Shown: positions 1 through 7,932 of the stretch, piece by piece
Layout: every line of letters starts with the position of its first letter
Position numbering within the stretch: position 1 is the first letter of the stretch
Source of the DNA: Cellvibrio sp. OA-2007
GTDB taxonomy: Bacteria; Pseudomonadota; Gammaproteobacteria; Pseudomonadales; Cellvibrionaceae
Direction of reading: 5' to 3'
NCBI RefSeq assembly: GCF_000953825.1
Contig: NZ_BBUL01000091.1
Coordinates: 62,001-126,000 of the forward strand
DNA: 64,000 bases
Translations under genes and position numbers: made by a program
Notes under the pieces: generated by a model
The model's database searches: none
What the model saw: the letters and a program-made list of their open reading frames with translations, nothing else
Told to the model about the DNA's origin: nothing

Positions 1-555
1 GGCAAGGGTGATTTGGGCTGGTTGATTGTTCGCGTAAACGACCCAAAACAATCTGCCCAAGTGGCTGCCGCTATCGATGCGCTGTTTGCCAACTCTCCCG
101 CCGAAACCAAAACCAGCAGCGAAAAAGAATTCGCTAAATCTTTTGCCAAACAATTTGGCGATATAGGTTTAATCACTACGTTAATTCTCGGTGCAGTGTT
201 TTTTACTATGTTGCTGGTTGCCGGCAATACCATGGCGCAATCGTTTCGCGAGCGAATTCCAGAGTTGGCGATTTTAAAAACCCTGGGTTTTTCCGATTTT
301 GCGGTGATGCTTATGGTGTTGTCAGAAGCGATTTTAATTTCGCTTATCGGCGGCCTTGCAGGCTTAATGCTGGCGAAATTTTTTATTACCGGCGCGGCAG
401 AATCCATGGCCGCTACACTGCCGGGTTTAACCCTATCCAATACCATGCTGTTGTTCGGTGTAGGCCTGATGTTTTTGTTTGGCCTGCTCACCGGCATTAT
501 TCCCGCGCTGCAAGGTTTGCAGCTTAATATTGTTGCAGCATTGCGGAGGCGTTAA
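1..555 (+). CDS. ABC transporter permease, MacB/FtsX type (3' part only)
   Basis: The frame is open from the first base of the window, so the gene begins upstream and only about 184 C-terminal residues are visible. They contain the typical FtsX/MacB permease end: a hydrophobic helix (about residues 50-72 counted from the TTG at 13), the cytoplasmic loop with the ERIPELAILKTLGFS motif that contacts the ATPase, and two more hydrophobic helices, ending in ALRRR. Such permeases work in pairs with an ABC ATPase in macrolide/lipoprotein/peptide export. Only 2 bp separate it from the next permease, so the two are an operon and probably form a heterodimer. The ATPase gene should lie upstream, outside the window. 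Confidence 0.85.
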   Translation, partial: GKGDLGWLIVRVNDPKQSAQVAAAIDALFANSPAETKTSSEKEFAKSFAKQFGDIGLITTLILGAVFFTMLLVAGNTMAQSFRERIPELAILKTLGFSDFAVMLMVLSEAILISLIGGLAGLMLAKFFITGAAESMAATLPGLTLSNTMLLFGVGLMFLFGLLTGIIPALQGLQLNIVAALRRR

Positions 556-557
556 TT

Positions 558-1748
558 ATGTTTAATGCAATTACTCAAATTATTGTTGTTACCCTAATGA
601 ATTTGCGCAACTTACCGCAGCGCCTGGGCACTTCTGCTGTTGCTGTTTTTGGTGTGGCCTGTGTGGTGGGGGTGTTTATTGCGGTGCTCTCAATGGCCAG
701 TGGTTTTCAGCGCACTATGGTGAGCGCCGGTGCCGAAGATGTATTAATTCTCATGCGCGCGGGCGCAACCTCGGAGATGAGTAGCGGCATGGGTTATGAT
801 CAAACCCAACTGATCGCTAACTTGCCCGGCATTGCCAAACTCGAAGGCAAACCGCTTAGCTCACCGGAATTATTTGTGATAGTGGATGTGCCCATGCGCA
901 CCAAAGACACTAATGCCAATGCTCCTCTGCGCGGTGTGGAGCCTATGGCATTTGAAGTGCGCGAATCGTTCAAGATTATTGAAGGGCGCAATTTTGAACC
1001 GGGCAAAAATGAATTGATTGTCGGGCGGGCCGCGCAAACACAATTTGCCAATTTAGCCGTGGGTTCAGTGGTGAAGTTTGGCCAAAATCAATGGACAGTG
1101 GTCGGTGCATTTGAGGCTGGCGGCGGTTTGGCCGAATCTGAACTCTGGTGTGATGCAAAAATTTTGCAAAATGCCTATCGCCGCGGCAACAGTTATCAAA
1201 TCGTGCGTGCGAAGTTGGACGATAAAAATGGCTTCGCTGCAGTGAAAGATGCCATCGCAGCAGACCCAAAATTTAATCTGGATGTAAAACGCGAGGCGGA
1301 TTACCTCGCCGAGCAATCAGAACCGCTGAGTAAATTTATTAAAATGGTGGGCTACCCGCTCGCATTTTTAATGGCGCTCGGCGCAATTTTTGGCGCAGTC
1401 AATACTATGTATACCTCAGTCTCCAACCGCACCCGTGAAATTGCTACGTTGCGCGCAATTGGTTTTGGTTCAACACCGGTGGCTATATCCACACTCGTTG
1501 AATCGCTGGTGCTAGCGGTGATCGGCGGCCTAATCGGCGCGCTGATTGCGTATCTGGTATTTAATGGTTACACCGTTTCCACCTTAAATTTTGCCAGCTT
1601 CAGCCAAGTGGTATTTGATTTTGCCGTCACCCCGGACCTGTTAATTCAAGGTGTTGTATTTGCAATAGTAATCGGTTTTATCGGCGGCTTCTTCCCCGCC
1701 ATTCGCGCCGCCCGCTTGCCGGTGGCGACGGCATTGCGCGAAGTATAG
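558..1748 (+). CDS. ABC transporter permease, MacB/FtsX type
   Basis: A complete 396-residue permease. There is one N-terminal membrane helix (about residues 25-50), a large periplasmic MacB_PCD-like domain (about 55-260), then three C-terminal helices with the FtsX loop motif SNRTREIATLRAIGFGS near 290-305 and the usual ending ATALREV. It follows the first permease after 2 bp, so it is translationally coupled to it. The substrate cannot be read from the sequence. A strong intrinsic terminator follows, separating this operon from the regulator gene downstream. Confidence 0.9.
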   Translation: MFNAITQIIVVTLMNLRNLPQRLGTSAVAVFGVACVVGVFIAVLSMASGFQRTMVSAGAEDVLILMRAGATSEMSSGMGYDQTQLIANLPGIAKLEGKPLSSPELFVIVDVPMRTKDTNANAPLRGVEPMAFEVRESFKIIEGRNFEPGKNELIVGRAAQTQFANLAVGSVVKFGQNQWTVVGAFEAGGGLAESELWCDAKILQNAYRRGNSYQIVRAKLDDKNGFAAVKDAIAADPKFNLDVKREADYLAEQSEPLSKFIKMVGYPLAFLMALGAIFGAVNTMYTSVSNRTREIATLRAIGFGSTPVAISTLVESLVLAVIGGLIGALIAYLVFNGYTVSTLNFASFSQVVFDFAVTPDLLIQGVVFAIVIGFIGGFFPAIRAARLPVATALREV

Positions 1749-1772
1749 ATAATCTTTAGGGGTTTTCCGGTA

Positions 1773-1800
1773 AAAGCCGCTGCCTGTCAGCGGCTTTTTT
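1773..1800 (+). terminator. Intrinsic terminator after the ABC permeases
   Basis: A 10-bp stem AAAGCCGCTG / CAGCGGCTTT with a 5-nt loop is followed by a run of T. It ends the ABC-exporter operon. Confidence 0.85.
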
Positions 1801-1900
1801 ATGGCTGGCAGTTTTGCGCTGCAGGTCAATATTTGGTCAGTACTGGGCTATTCTTGCATGCTGTACGTAAAAAGGGGGTTGATGTAGTATCGCTCCCTTA

Positions 1901-1916
1901 TTGCATAAATATGCAA
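1901..1916. promoter_or_regulatory. Variant LacI-type operator at the regulator gene
   Basis: TTGCATAAATATGCAA matches the regulon operator TTGCATACGTATGCAA at 14 of 16 positions. Only the central CG step is changed, to AA. It lies just 5' of the LacI gene and overlaps the ATG at 1911, which argues that translation starts further downstream. It is probably a weak autoregulatory site, because LacI proteins usually need the central CpG where the hinge helix inserts. Confidence 0.55.
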
Positions 1917-1961
1917 AACAACAATTACAACAAAAATGGAATCACAGCGAGGGTAAACAAG

Positions 1962-3002
1962 TTGAAAGACGATAAACCCACATCCTTTGATATTGCCTTT
2001 CGCGCCGGGGTGTCCCAGTCCACCGTTTCCCGCGCGTTGCGTAACAGCCCCTTGGTTAACTTGGAAACACGCCTCAAAGTTCAGCAAATTGCCCGCGAAT
2101 TGAATTACAAAGTCGATAAAAACGCGAGCAGCCTGCGTTCCCAGCAGACTAAAACGATTGCACTTTTATTGTGCGAAGATCACGGCACCGGCAACTCCTT
2201 AATCAATCCCTTTTTTCTATCCATGCTCGGTAGTATCACTCGCGCAACGGCGAGTCGCGGGTTCGATTTGTTGATTTCCTTTCAGCAATTCAGTGAGGAC
2301 TGGCATGCGGATTATGAAGATGCTAATCGCGCCGATGGCATTATCTTTTTAGGCTATGGTGACTACGAAACCTTTGTAAAAAAACTCACCTATCTGACGG
2401 AAGTCGGTGCACACTTTATTACCTGGGGGCCAGTACTTGAAGGTCAGCCCGGTGTTTCTATCGGCTGCGATAATTTCAATAGTGCTTACAGCGCCGCACA
2501 ACACTTGCTGTCGCTCGGGCGCAAAAACATCGCGTTCCTTGGTGATGTCTCTGAACACAGCCCTGAATTCTCTGATCGCTATCGCGGCTTCTGCAAAGCA
2601 TTGCAAGAGGCCGGAATTGAAGTGAACCCCAAGTTACAAGTTGCCGCCGAAACTTCGGAAGAAGAAGGCTACAAAGCGACCCTAAGTCTGCTGCAGCGCC
2701 GCCTGCCATTTGATGCCATTTTCGGCGCAAGTGATTTGATCGCCATAGGTGCAATGAAAGCATTGGAAGAAGCGGGCATGCATATCCCAAAAGATGTTGC
2801 AGTGATGGGCTTTGACGATATTCCCATGGCCTCCTACACCTATCCACCACTGTCTACAGTGCAGCAAGATACTCTGCTCGCGGGTGAACTATTGGTAGAG
2901 AATTTATTGCTGTTGGTAGATGGCGAAAGACCCGAGTCGATGTTATTACCCGCGAAATTAATTGTGCGCGGTTCCTGTGGGGCAAATCCGGTTAAAAAAT
3001 AA
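1962..3002 (+). CDS. LacI-family transcriptional regulator of the starch/maltodextrin locus
   Basis: The protein has an N-terminal LacI helix-turn-helix ([20 protein letters not shown], about residues 8-27) and a periplasmic-binding-protein-like ligand domain ([10 protein letters not shown] onward; [33 protein letters not shown]). I prefer the TTG at 1962: it has GAGGG 8 nt upstream and gives 346 residues, normal for the family. The frame stays open upstream, with an ATG at 1911 that has no Shine-Dalgarno and lies inside the operator-like palindrome at 1901-1916. It sits next to a maltodextrin locus whose promoters all carry a LacI-type palindrome, so it is the obvious regulator, comparable to MalR of other gammaproteobacteria. 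The ligand (maltose or similar) is inferred. Confidence 0.9.
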   Translation: MKDDKPTSFDIAFRAGVSQSTVSRALRNSPLVNLETRLKVQQIARELNYKVDKNASSLRSQQTKTIALLLCEDHGTGNSLINPFFLSMLGSITRATASRGFDLLISFQQFSEDWHADYEDANRADGIIFLGYGDYETFVKKLTYLTEVGAHFITWGPVLEGQPGVSIGCDNFNSAYSAAQHLLSLGRKNIAFLGDVSEHSPEFSDRYRGFCKALQEAGIEVNPKLQVAAETSEEEGYKATLSLLQRRLPFDAIFGASDLIAIGAMKALEEAGMHIPKDVAVMGFDDIPMASYTYPPLSTVQQDTLLAGELLVENLLLLVDGERPESMLLPAKLIVRGSCGANPVKK

Positions 3003-3058
3003 AATCATGCTTGAGAGCAGCTATAGATAATACTTGCTTGAATATTGGTCAGTGAGTA

Positions 3059-3089
3059 CCATTAAATACCCAAAATAGGTACTTAATGG
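3059..3089. promoter_or_regulatory. Inverted repeat upstream of the parD-like gene
   Basis: CCATTAAATACC and GGTACTTAATGG are 12-nt arms (11 of 12 complementary) 7 nt apart, ending 7 nt before the ATG of the antitoxin. Ribbon-helix-helix antitoxins repress their own promoter through such repeats, so this is a likely autoregulatory operator. Confidence 0.5.
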
Positions 3090-3096
3090 GGGCTGT

Positions 3097-3336
3097 ATGG
3101 TCAAAAACACAAGTATTACCTTAGGTGATCACTTTGACGGGTTTATTAGTGCCCAATTGGAGTCTGGGCGGTACGGCTCTGCCAGTGAAATTGTGAGGGC
3201 TGGTCTGCGTTTATTGGAAGATTCAGAGAATAAACTCCATGTTTTGCGACAAATGCTTATTCAAGGTGAGGAGAGCGGCGTTGCAGATTATAACTACAAG
3301 GATTTCCTTGCTGAATTGGATGAAGAAAAACCGTAA
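3097..3336 (+). CDS. ParD-family antitoxin, orphan
   Basis: A 79-residue protein of the ParD ribbon-helix-helix family: a beta strand near NTSITLGDHFDGFI, then the GRYGSASEIVRAGLRLLEDSE signature, and an acidic C-terminal tail (YKDFLAELDEEKP) of the kind that wraps the ParE toxin. It starts at the ATG at 3097 behind a G-rich ribosome binding site. A complete ParE gene should follow, but only its last 18 codons remain (3339-3395). The antitoxin is therefore orphaned, and may persist because it still binds its operator or neutralises a toxin encoded elsewhere. Confidence 0.85.
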   Translation: MVKNTSITLGDHFDGFISAQLESGRYGSASEIVRAGLRLLEDSENKLHVLRQMLIQGEESGVADYNYKDFLAELDEEKP

Positions 3337-3338
3337 AT

Positions 3339-3395
3339 GGAATCTTAATCGTAAGAGTTCTGCTCAAGAACATGGATATAGACTTGCATATCTAA
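3339..3395 (+). pseudogene. ParE toxin remnant (C-terminal tail)
   Basis: Starting right after the parD stop, one frame reads GILIVRVLLKNMDIDLHI and then a stop. This matches the usual ParE ending (ILIVRVLHxxMDxxxHI type). No start codon or toxin core lies in front of it, so about 80 codons have been deleted between the antitoxin and this tail. The stretch is short, so the call rests on family resemblance plus its exact position behind a ParD gene. Confidence 0.6.
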
Positions 3396-3409
3396 CACGA
3401 TAAAAAATC

Positions 3410-3444
3410 AAAATCCCTGTTGTTTAATAAACGGCAGGGGTTTT
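3410..3444. terminator. Bidirectional terminator between parD and the MFS gene
   Basis: AAAATCCCTG pairs with CAGGGGTTTT around an inner GTTT/AAAC pair. A- and T-rich flanks on both sides fit termination of both converging units. Confidence 0.65.
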
Positions 3445-3460
3445 ATGTTTCGATTTTGTA

Positions 3461-4933
3461 TCAATGCCCCTGCACAACCAAATCGCTTTTCTCTCCCGCA
3501 TCCTTCACAAAATAAACCGAAATCGCGCCGAGAATCATACACACGCCCGCGAGTACCAAAATATAAATCGCCTCGTTATTAAAGACATATTTCAAAATTT
3601 GCCCTGCGACTAGACCGGAAACAATTTGTGGTGCGGCGATGGTGAAGTTAAATATTCCCATGTACACACCGGTTTTATCCGCAGGGAGTGAGCCAGCGAG
3701 AATGGCGTAGGGCATGGCAAGTATTGCGGCCCAGGCGATGCCGACGCCGATCATGGGGATTAATAAATTCAGCGCGCCTTGTGGTACATCCACCTGCGTT
3801 AACCATAAATTCACATGTACAACGTCTGCGTTTTGAAATAATAAAAAACTCATATAACCCAACCCACCGGCAAGTAGCGAAAGGGAGTAGGTGAGCTTGC
3901 GGCCAAAGCGATTCGCGATGCGGGTAAGTACAATCGAAAATAGCGCAGCAAATAATGAATAGGCGGCGAAAATAATACCGACCCAATCTCCCGCTGCACC
4001 TTTTGCGGCGGCGACTTCTGGCGGGATGACTTCGAGCGAATGTAAATAATCTGCATCAAACCATTTGGCTTCTATGCCCCAAATATATTGGGTGATCGCC
4101 GGGGTGGTGTAGACCCACATAATAAATAATGAAAACCAAGAGAAGAATTGCACCACTGCGAGTTGGCGCATGGTTTTCGGCATGTTGATAAATAATTGCC
4201 AGAAATTACCGAGGCGTATAGCGAGCGATGGTTTAATTGCTGGCGCTACGGCGGCAGTTAGGCCTTTGTAGCGATTGTAATCAGCCGGTGCATATTCTTT
4301 AGTGCGAATGACTGTCCAGAGTACAGTGAGGAGCAGTGCGCTAGCGCCGATATAAAACGCCCAGGTGACCGTTGGTGCAACTTCGCCTTTGGCGGCAGTG
4401 TTTTCCAGCCCGATAACATTAGTGAGCACAAACGGCAGTATGGAGCCAATGACGGCGCCTATATTAATGAGCAGTGCTTGAATGGAGTAGCCGAGCGTGC
4501 GCTGTTCATTGGGCACCATATCGGCAACCAGTGCGCGGAATGGCTGCATGGTCACGTTAAAGGCGCCGTCCATTAACGCTAACATCAAACCGCCAAATAA
4601 CATGGGGGTGATGAATGCAACAAACAGCGATGCATTGGGCATTAATAGCATGCCGGTGGCTGCAGCAATCGCACCGCCGAGAATATAAGGGCGGCGGCGA
4701 CCAACACGGTTCCAGGTGCGATCAGAGGCGGCGCCGACAATCGGCTGTACTAACAAACCCATAATCGGTGCGGCGAGCCAAAAGAGTGAGAGTGAGTGTA
4801 GATCGGCACCGAGATCGGAGAGTACGCGGCTGACGTTAGCATTTTGTAATGCAAAGCCAAGTTGCACCCCTAAGAAGCCGAAACTGACGTTCCAGACTTG
4901 CCAGAAGGGGAGGGTGGGTTGTTTCGTCGTCAT
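3461..4933 (-). CDS. MFS sugar transporter (SLC45-like, maltose/maltodextrin type)
   Basis: 490 residues with about twelve hydrophobic helices. The major-facilitator loop signature [10 protein letters not shown] lies near residues 78-87 and a second [14 protein letters not shown] near 343. The N-terminal stretch [29 protein letters not shown] is typical of the SLC45-like carriers found beside glucoamylase and alpha-glucosidase genes in maltose regulons of Alteromonas- and Caulobacter-type bacteria. It should carry maltose or small dextrins across the inner membrane. It lies 142 bp downstream of the glucoamylase on the same strand, so the two are probably co-transcribed from the operator-rich region at 7.5-7.9 kb, with a REP-like pair in the gap. 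The exact substrate is inferred. Confidence 0.88.
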   Translation of the reverse strand: MTTKQPTLPFWQVWNVSFGFLGVQLGFALQNANVSRVLSDLGADLHSLSLFWLAAPIMGLLVQPIVGAASDRTWNRVGRRRPYILGGAIAAATGMLLMPNASLFVAFITPMLFGGLMLALMDGAFNVTMQPFRALVADMVPNEQRTLGYSIQALLINIGAVIGSILPFVLTNVIGLENTAAKGEVAPTVTWAFYIGASALLLTVLWTVIRTKEYAPADYNRYKGLTAAVAPAIKPSLAIRLGNFWQLFINMPKTMRQLAVVQFFSWFSLFIMWVYTTPAITQYIWGIEAKWFDADYLHSLEVIPPEVAAAKGAAGDWVGIIFAAYSLFAALFSIVLTRIANRFGRKLTYSLSLLAGGLGYMSFLLFQNADVVHVNLWLTQVDVPQGALNLLIPMIGVGIAWAAILAMPYAILAGSLPADKTGVYMGIFNFTIAAPQIVSGLVAGQILKYVFNNEAIYILVLAGVCMILGAISVYFVKDAGEKSDLVVQGH

Positions 4934-4977
4934 CGTGTACTGCCTTTGTTATAAATTTATTTTTTAAATTAAAAAAA

Positions 4978-5064
4978 TGGATCCCCGCTACGCGAGGATG
5001 ACGATTCCCATACAAATTAAATTTTTAGATGTCCGTCGTCACTCCCGCGTGCGGGAGTCCAGCT
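4978..5064. repeat. Pair of inverted REP-like hairpins
   Basis: Two related imperfect palindromes face each other: one around CCCCGCTACGCGAGG (about 4978-5005) and one around ACTCCCGCGTGCGGGAGT (about 5038-5063). Written on opposite strands both read TGGA(C)TCCCCGC...GATGACGA-like. They fill the gap between the glucoamylase and transporter genes like a BIME, and may attenuate transcription or stabilise the upstream mRNA. Confidence 0.7.
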
Positions 5065-5075
5065 GTAAAATGGTT

Positions 5076-7478
5076 CTATTTCACGTAGCGCGCTTCGGTG
5101 CTCGCGTTACGATCCCATACTTTGCCGTCGCTGTAACTGCGCAATAATTTCACATACTCCGCGTGGGTCCAGGCCAATGGCGTTGCGCCGTTAGTCCCTT
5201 CGCCGATTTGATAATGGTAAGCGGCATTACTGCCGATGCCATCCCACACTTGCTCGGGCAGCATCATGCCTTCGTTGGCAAATAATTCCATCGCTTTTAC
5301 ATAGGTATTGCGCAGTTTGTCCATGTCGATAGCGCTATTTGTTTTAGCCAGTTGCAATTCATAGTGGCCGCGTTCGCCGGTAAAAAATGGCCACACGCGC
5401 CCGCGCCCTTCGCTGGAGTTATTCGCTTCAACATAACCAAAACCGGTTTGCAGGTCTTCACCATAGCCGTCGATACCATAACGGCGCCAGCCGGGGAATG
5501 TGCCCTCAACACCGGGGAAGGTAAATTCGTATTTGATGCGCAACAAATCGGGCAGTTGTTGATTGTCGTATTCAGGAATGGTTTCAAGGATATGTTTATC
5601 ATTCGCGGCGCGTACACCGTAGCGCACCAATTCCAAAAATCCGCCATCGACAACTTGTGATTCATCGTTAATCACTTGCGCGTTGCTGGTGCCAAGTGCG
5701 GAGCGATCATTGGGGTTATCATTGGCATTAATGCGCAAATAATAATTGCCATTGCCCATCTCGCCAGTTAATGAACCGTTGGTGGTGAAGGTGAGTGATT
5801 CCAATTCACCGGAATATTTATCGGCTGCGGCAAAATACTTTTCAGCACCGGCTGTGTCGCCCGCTTGTGTGGCTATATCACCGGCAGAAACCAAACCGGC
5901 GATGATAGCGGCGGTAGTAGACGGTGAATATCCTTTTTGTTCTTCCCAGCGTTCTTGTTGGGTATAGGGAGGTTTGATTTCAGTATCGTTCCACATGATT
6001 TTAACTTTGCCGCCGTCCGCTAAAAAATCCGCAGCCGGTTTGAGCATACTGTGATACCAGCGCGTAATTTCTGCATCGCTCAATATGCCTTCTTTCCACA
6101 GGCGCCAGCCAAGCATAATCGGCATGCCGGTTTGATCGAGCTGCACACCTACCCACTCGGGTTCGCCATCAACGTGCGTTTTTTGTAAAAACCAACCGGG
6201 TGTACCGCTGTAGCCAGCAATTTTTTCGCTCGCTTGCACTTGCTGTAAATATTCAAATGCAATGCGTGGCGATTCAGTATCGCCCAGCGCTAGCATGGCC
6301 ATGGCTACCTGATAAAAATCCCGCGGCCATACTGCTTTGTATCCCGTGGCCGATTGCTCGGCGGGTTTGGTATCGCCCCAGGGGTTGGAGAGCGAGGCGA
6401 TAAAAGCACCTGCGTGAGTTTTATCTTCCTGCGCTTTTAATACCATCGCGCTGGTATAGAGTAGTTTCCCACCGTCGGTTGCGGTTGCAGATAATTTTTC
6501 TAGCGCGGGTAGCGTTTGTAAAAAATCCTGCCAGCCAATCGCATCGCCATCACCGTTGTAATGTGCGAGTACCTTGTCATAACCGCGGGCTAGGGTTTTG
6601 TCGGCTGCAGCCAGGCTCTCAGTTGAATTCTTACCAAAGCCCAAGACAAAGTCCCACTGCGCAGTTTCACCTTTTTTCATTGCTGGTAGTTGCAAAGTGA
6701 ATGCGACATTACCTTTTTCTGCGCCGGTTGTTGCATAAGTCTTGCCGAGCGTGCCGGATTTTTTTAATTCGGTTATACCATCGGACGTTCCCTCAAAACC
6801 CACGGTGCTTTGCACAACTCGCGCACTGGTTTTTAAGGTCATGCTGTTGTCGCCATCGGTAGCGGTCCAGCTGTTATTGCTAAAAGCTGCGCTATCGTTG
6901 CTACCGGTATTGGCGATTGCAGGGTTTACATAAACGTAAGGAGTTATGTCATCGGCCAGTGCGCGAAATTGCACACGCATCATTAAACTTTGCGAATCCG
7001 GGTCAGTAAAAAAATGTTTTTCAATTTCATATTGCTGGTTTTTATCTTTGTTAATAATTTTGTAGGCAAGGGATAGCGGGCGCCCTTGCGCATCAGTAGC
7101 TAAATAGTCGGTGGTGGAAACTGTGTCTTTCTTTTCTTCATCGAGAAAGTCTTGGCCTTTAATAAAAAATTGCAGCTCTTGCAGTTGCGCTTGATGAATC
7201 AAACCGTACATGGTTTCGGTGAGTACGCCCTGTGCAATCGAAAACCAGACTTTAGAAATGGTGCCCGTTGCTCCCGAATCGCGGTAAGCGCCATTGGTGT
7301 ATTGTTCGTACGATGTGCCTATGCCGGTTTTCCCCGCATAAGCCCATACCGATGGACTGCCGGGTGCGCCGGGTGCGATTGCATCGCTAGCGGCGCCAGA
7401 GCTTGTCGATGAATGATCCGAGCAGGCAGATAACAACAGGCTGCTGCTGATAACCAGCGCTAAAATATTTTTTGTCAT
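5076..7478 (-). CDS. Lipoprotein GH15 glucoamylase (glucan 1,4-alpha-glucosidase)
   Basis: 800 residues. The N-terminus is a lipoprotein signal with lipobox LSAC (Cys19). An N-terminal beta-sandwich of the glucodextranase/glucoamylase type follows (about 40-310, GIGTSYEQYTNG...), then a GH15 (alpha/alpha)6 catalytic domain with WPRDFYQVAMAML (384-396), the general-acid region ERWEEQKGYSPST (509-521) and the general-base region GRVWPFFTGERGHYE (E702). It releases glucose from non-reducing ends of dextrins by inversion. The lipid anchor places it in the envelope, probably the outer membrane. It is first gene of the leftward operon with the MFS carrier, divergent from the alpha-glucosidase and sharing its operator cluster. 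Confidence 0.92.
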   Translation of the reverse strand: MTKNILALVISSSLLLSACSDHSSTSSGAASDAIAPGAPGSPSVWAYAGKTGIGTSYEQYTNGAYRDSGATGTISKVWFSIAQGVLTETMYGLIHQAQLQELQFFIKGQDFLDEEKKDTVSTTDYLATDAQGRPLSLAYKIINKDKNQQYEIEKHFFTDPDSQSLMMRVQFRALADDITPYVYVNPAIANTGSNDSAAFSNNSWTATDGDNSMTLKTSARVVQSTVGFEGTSDGITELKKSGTLGKTYATTGAEKGNVAFTLQLPAMKKGETAQWDFVLGFGKNSTESLAAADKTLARGYDKVLAHYNGDGDAIGWQDFLQTLPALEKLSATATDGGKLLYTSAMVLKAQEDKTHAGAFIASLSNPWGDTKPAEQSATGYKAVWPRDFYQVAMAMLALGDTESPRIAFEYLQQVQASEKIAGYSGTPGWFLQKTHVDGEPEWVGVQLDQTGMPIMLGWRLWKEGILSDAEITRWYHSMLKPAADFLADGGKVKIMWNDTEIKPPYTQQERWEEQKGYSPSTTAAIIAGLVSAGDIATQAGDTAGAEKYFAAADKYSGELESLTFTTNGSLTGEMGNGNYYLRINANDNPNDRSALGTSNAQVINDESQVVDGGFLELVRYGVRAANDKHILETIPEYDNQQLPDLLRIKYEFTFPGVEGTFPGWRRYGIDGYGEDLQTGFGYVEANNSSEGRGRVWPFFTGERGHYELQLAKTNSAIDMDKLRNTYVKAMELFANEGMMLPEQVWDGIGSNAAYHYQIGEGTNGATPLAWTHAEYVKLLRSYSDGKVWDRNASTEARYVK

Positions 7479-7618
7479 GACAAGACTCTCGTGTTTTAAA
7501 TTGACTGTATTAAAAGATGTTATTGCTGTTTTGCATTCCTGGCCATCTACGGCTAATAAAGGTTATGTAGCGCTTGGATATAAGCGCTGGCAGTCATAGC
7601 AGAAATGACTCTTTCATC

Positions 7619-7647
7619 ACATTAGGCTTTGGCTAGAATCAACTCAA
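7619..7647 (-). promoter_or_regulatory. Candidate sigma70 promoter for the glucoamylase-transporter operon
   Basis: On the minus strand TTGAGT (7647-7642) and TAATGT (7624-7619) are 17 bp apart. The -35 starts 5 bp past operator 7653-7666. The -10 is a weak match, so this was chosen partly by analogy with the other promoters. Confidence 0.35.
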
Positions 7648-7652
7648 GTGCG

Positions 7653-7666
7653 TGCATACGTATTCA
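7653..7666. promoter_or_regulatory. LacI-type operator 1 (TGCATACGTATTCA)
   Basis: A 14-bp near-palindrome with central CG, proximal to the leftward glucoamylase promoter. Its centre is 17 bp from operator 2. Confidence 0.8.
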
Positions 7667-7669
7667 GCC

Positions 7670-7683
7670 TGCATACGTATGCA
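7670..7683. promoter_or_regulatory. LacI-type operator 2 (TGCATACGTATGCA)
   Basis: A perfect 14-bp palindrome, the consensus form of the site, in the divergent region between glucoamylase and alpha-glucosidase. Confidence 0.85.
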
Positions 7684-7733
7684 TTCAAGACTAGTCCAAA
7701 ATTTTTAATGCAAGGGAAAATTCTATGTATTTA

Positions 7734-7747
7734 TGAATACGTATTCT
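7734..7747. promoter_or_regulatory. LacI-type operator 3 (TGAATACGTATTCT)
   Basis: A near-palindrome with central CG. Its centre is 50 bp upstream of operator 4, which would suit looping between the two sites. Confidence 0.75.
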
Positions 7748-7783
7748 ATGTGTTTTTTGCGCGGAATTTACTGTTCGTCTGCT

Positions 7784-7797
7784 TGCATACGTATGTA
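7784..7797. promoter_or_regulatory. LacI-type operator 4 (TGCATACGTATGTA)
   Basis: It ends 5 bp upstream of the candidate -35 box (7803) of the alpha-glucosidase promoter. Confidence 0.8.
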
Positions 7798-7802
7798 GTC
7801 GC

Positions 7803-7831
7803 TTGGCGAAAAAATAGCGCTCGCGTATGGT
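7803..7831 (+). promoter_or_regulatory. Candidate sigma70 promoter of the alpha-glucosidase gene
   Basis: TTGGCG (7803-7808) and TATGGT (7826-7831) are separated by 17 bp. The -35 begins 5 bp after operator 4 and the start codon is about 100 bp downstream. Confidence 0.45.
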
Positions 7832-7932
7832 GTGTACATCGGAAACAGAATCGATGTTGGGTTGATGGCGATACCGCAATTCAGTTCGTCATCAATCAGT
7901 TCGCAAATCAATAAAAAGTAGAGATTTCTGCA

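Noticed and set aside
1833-1961. N-terminal extension of the LacI regulator
   Set aside because: The added residues match no LacI protein, the ATG at 1911 lies in the operator-like palindrome, and TTG 1962 has the better ribosome binding site.
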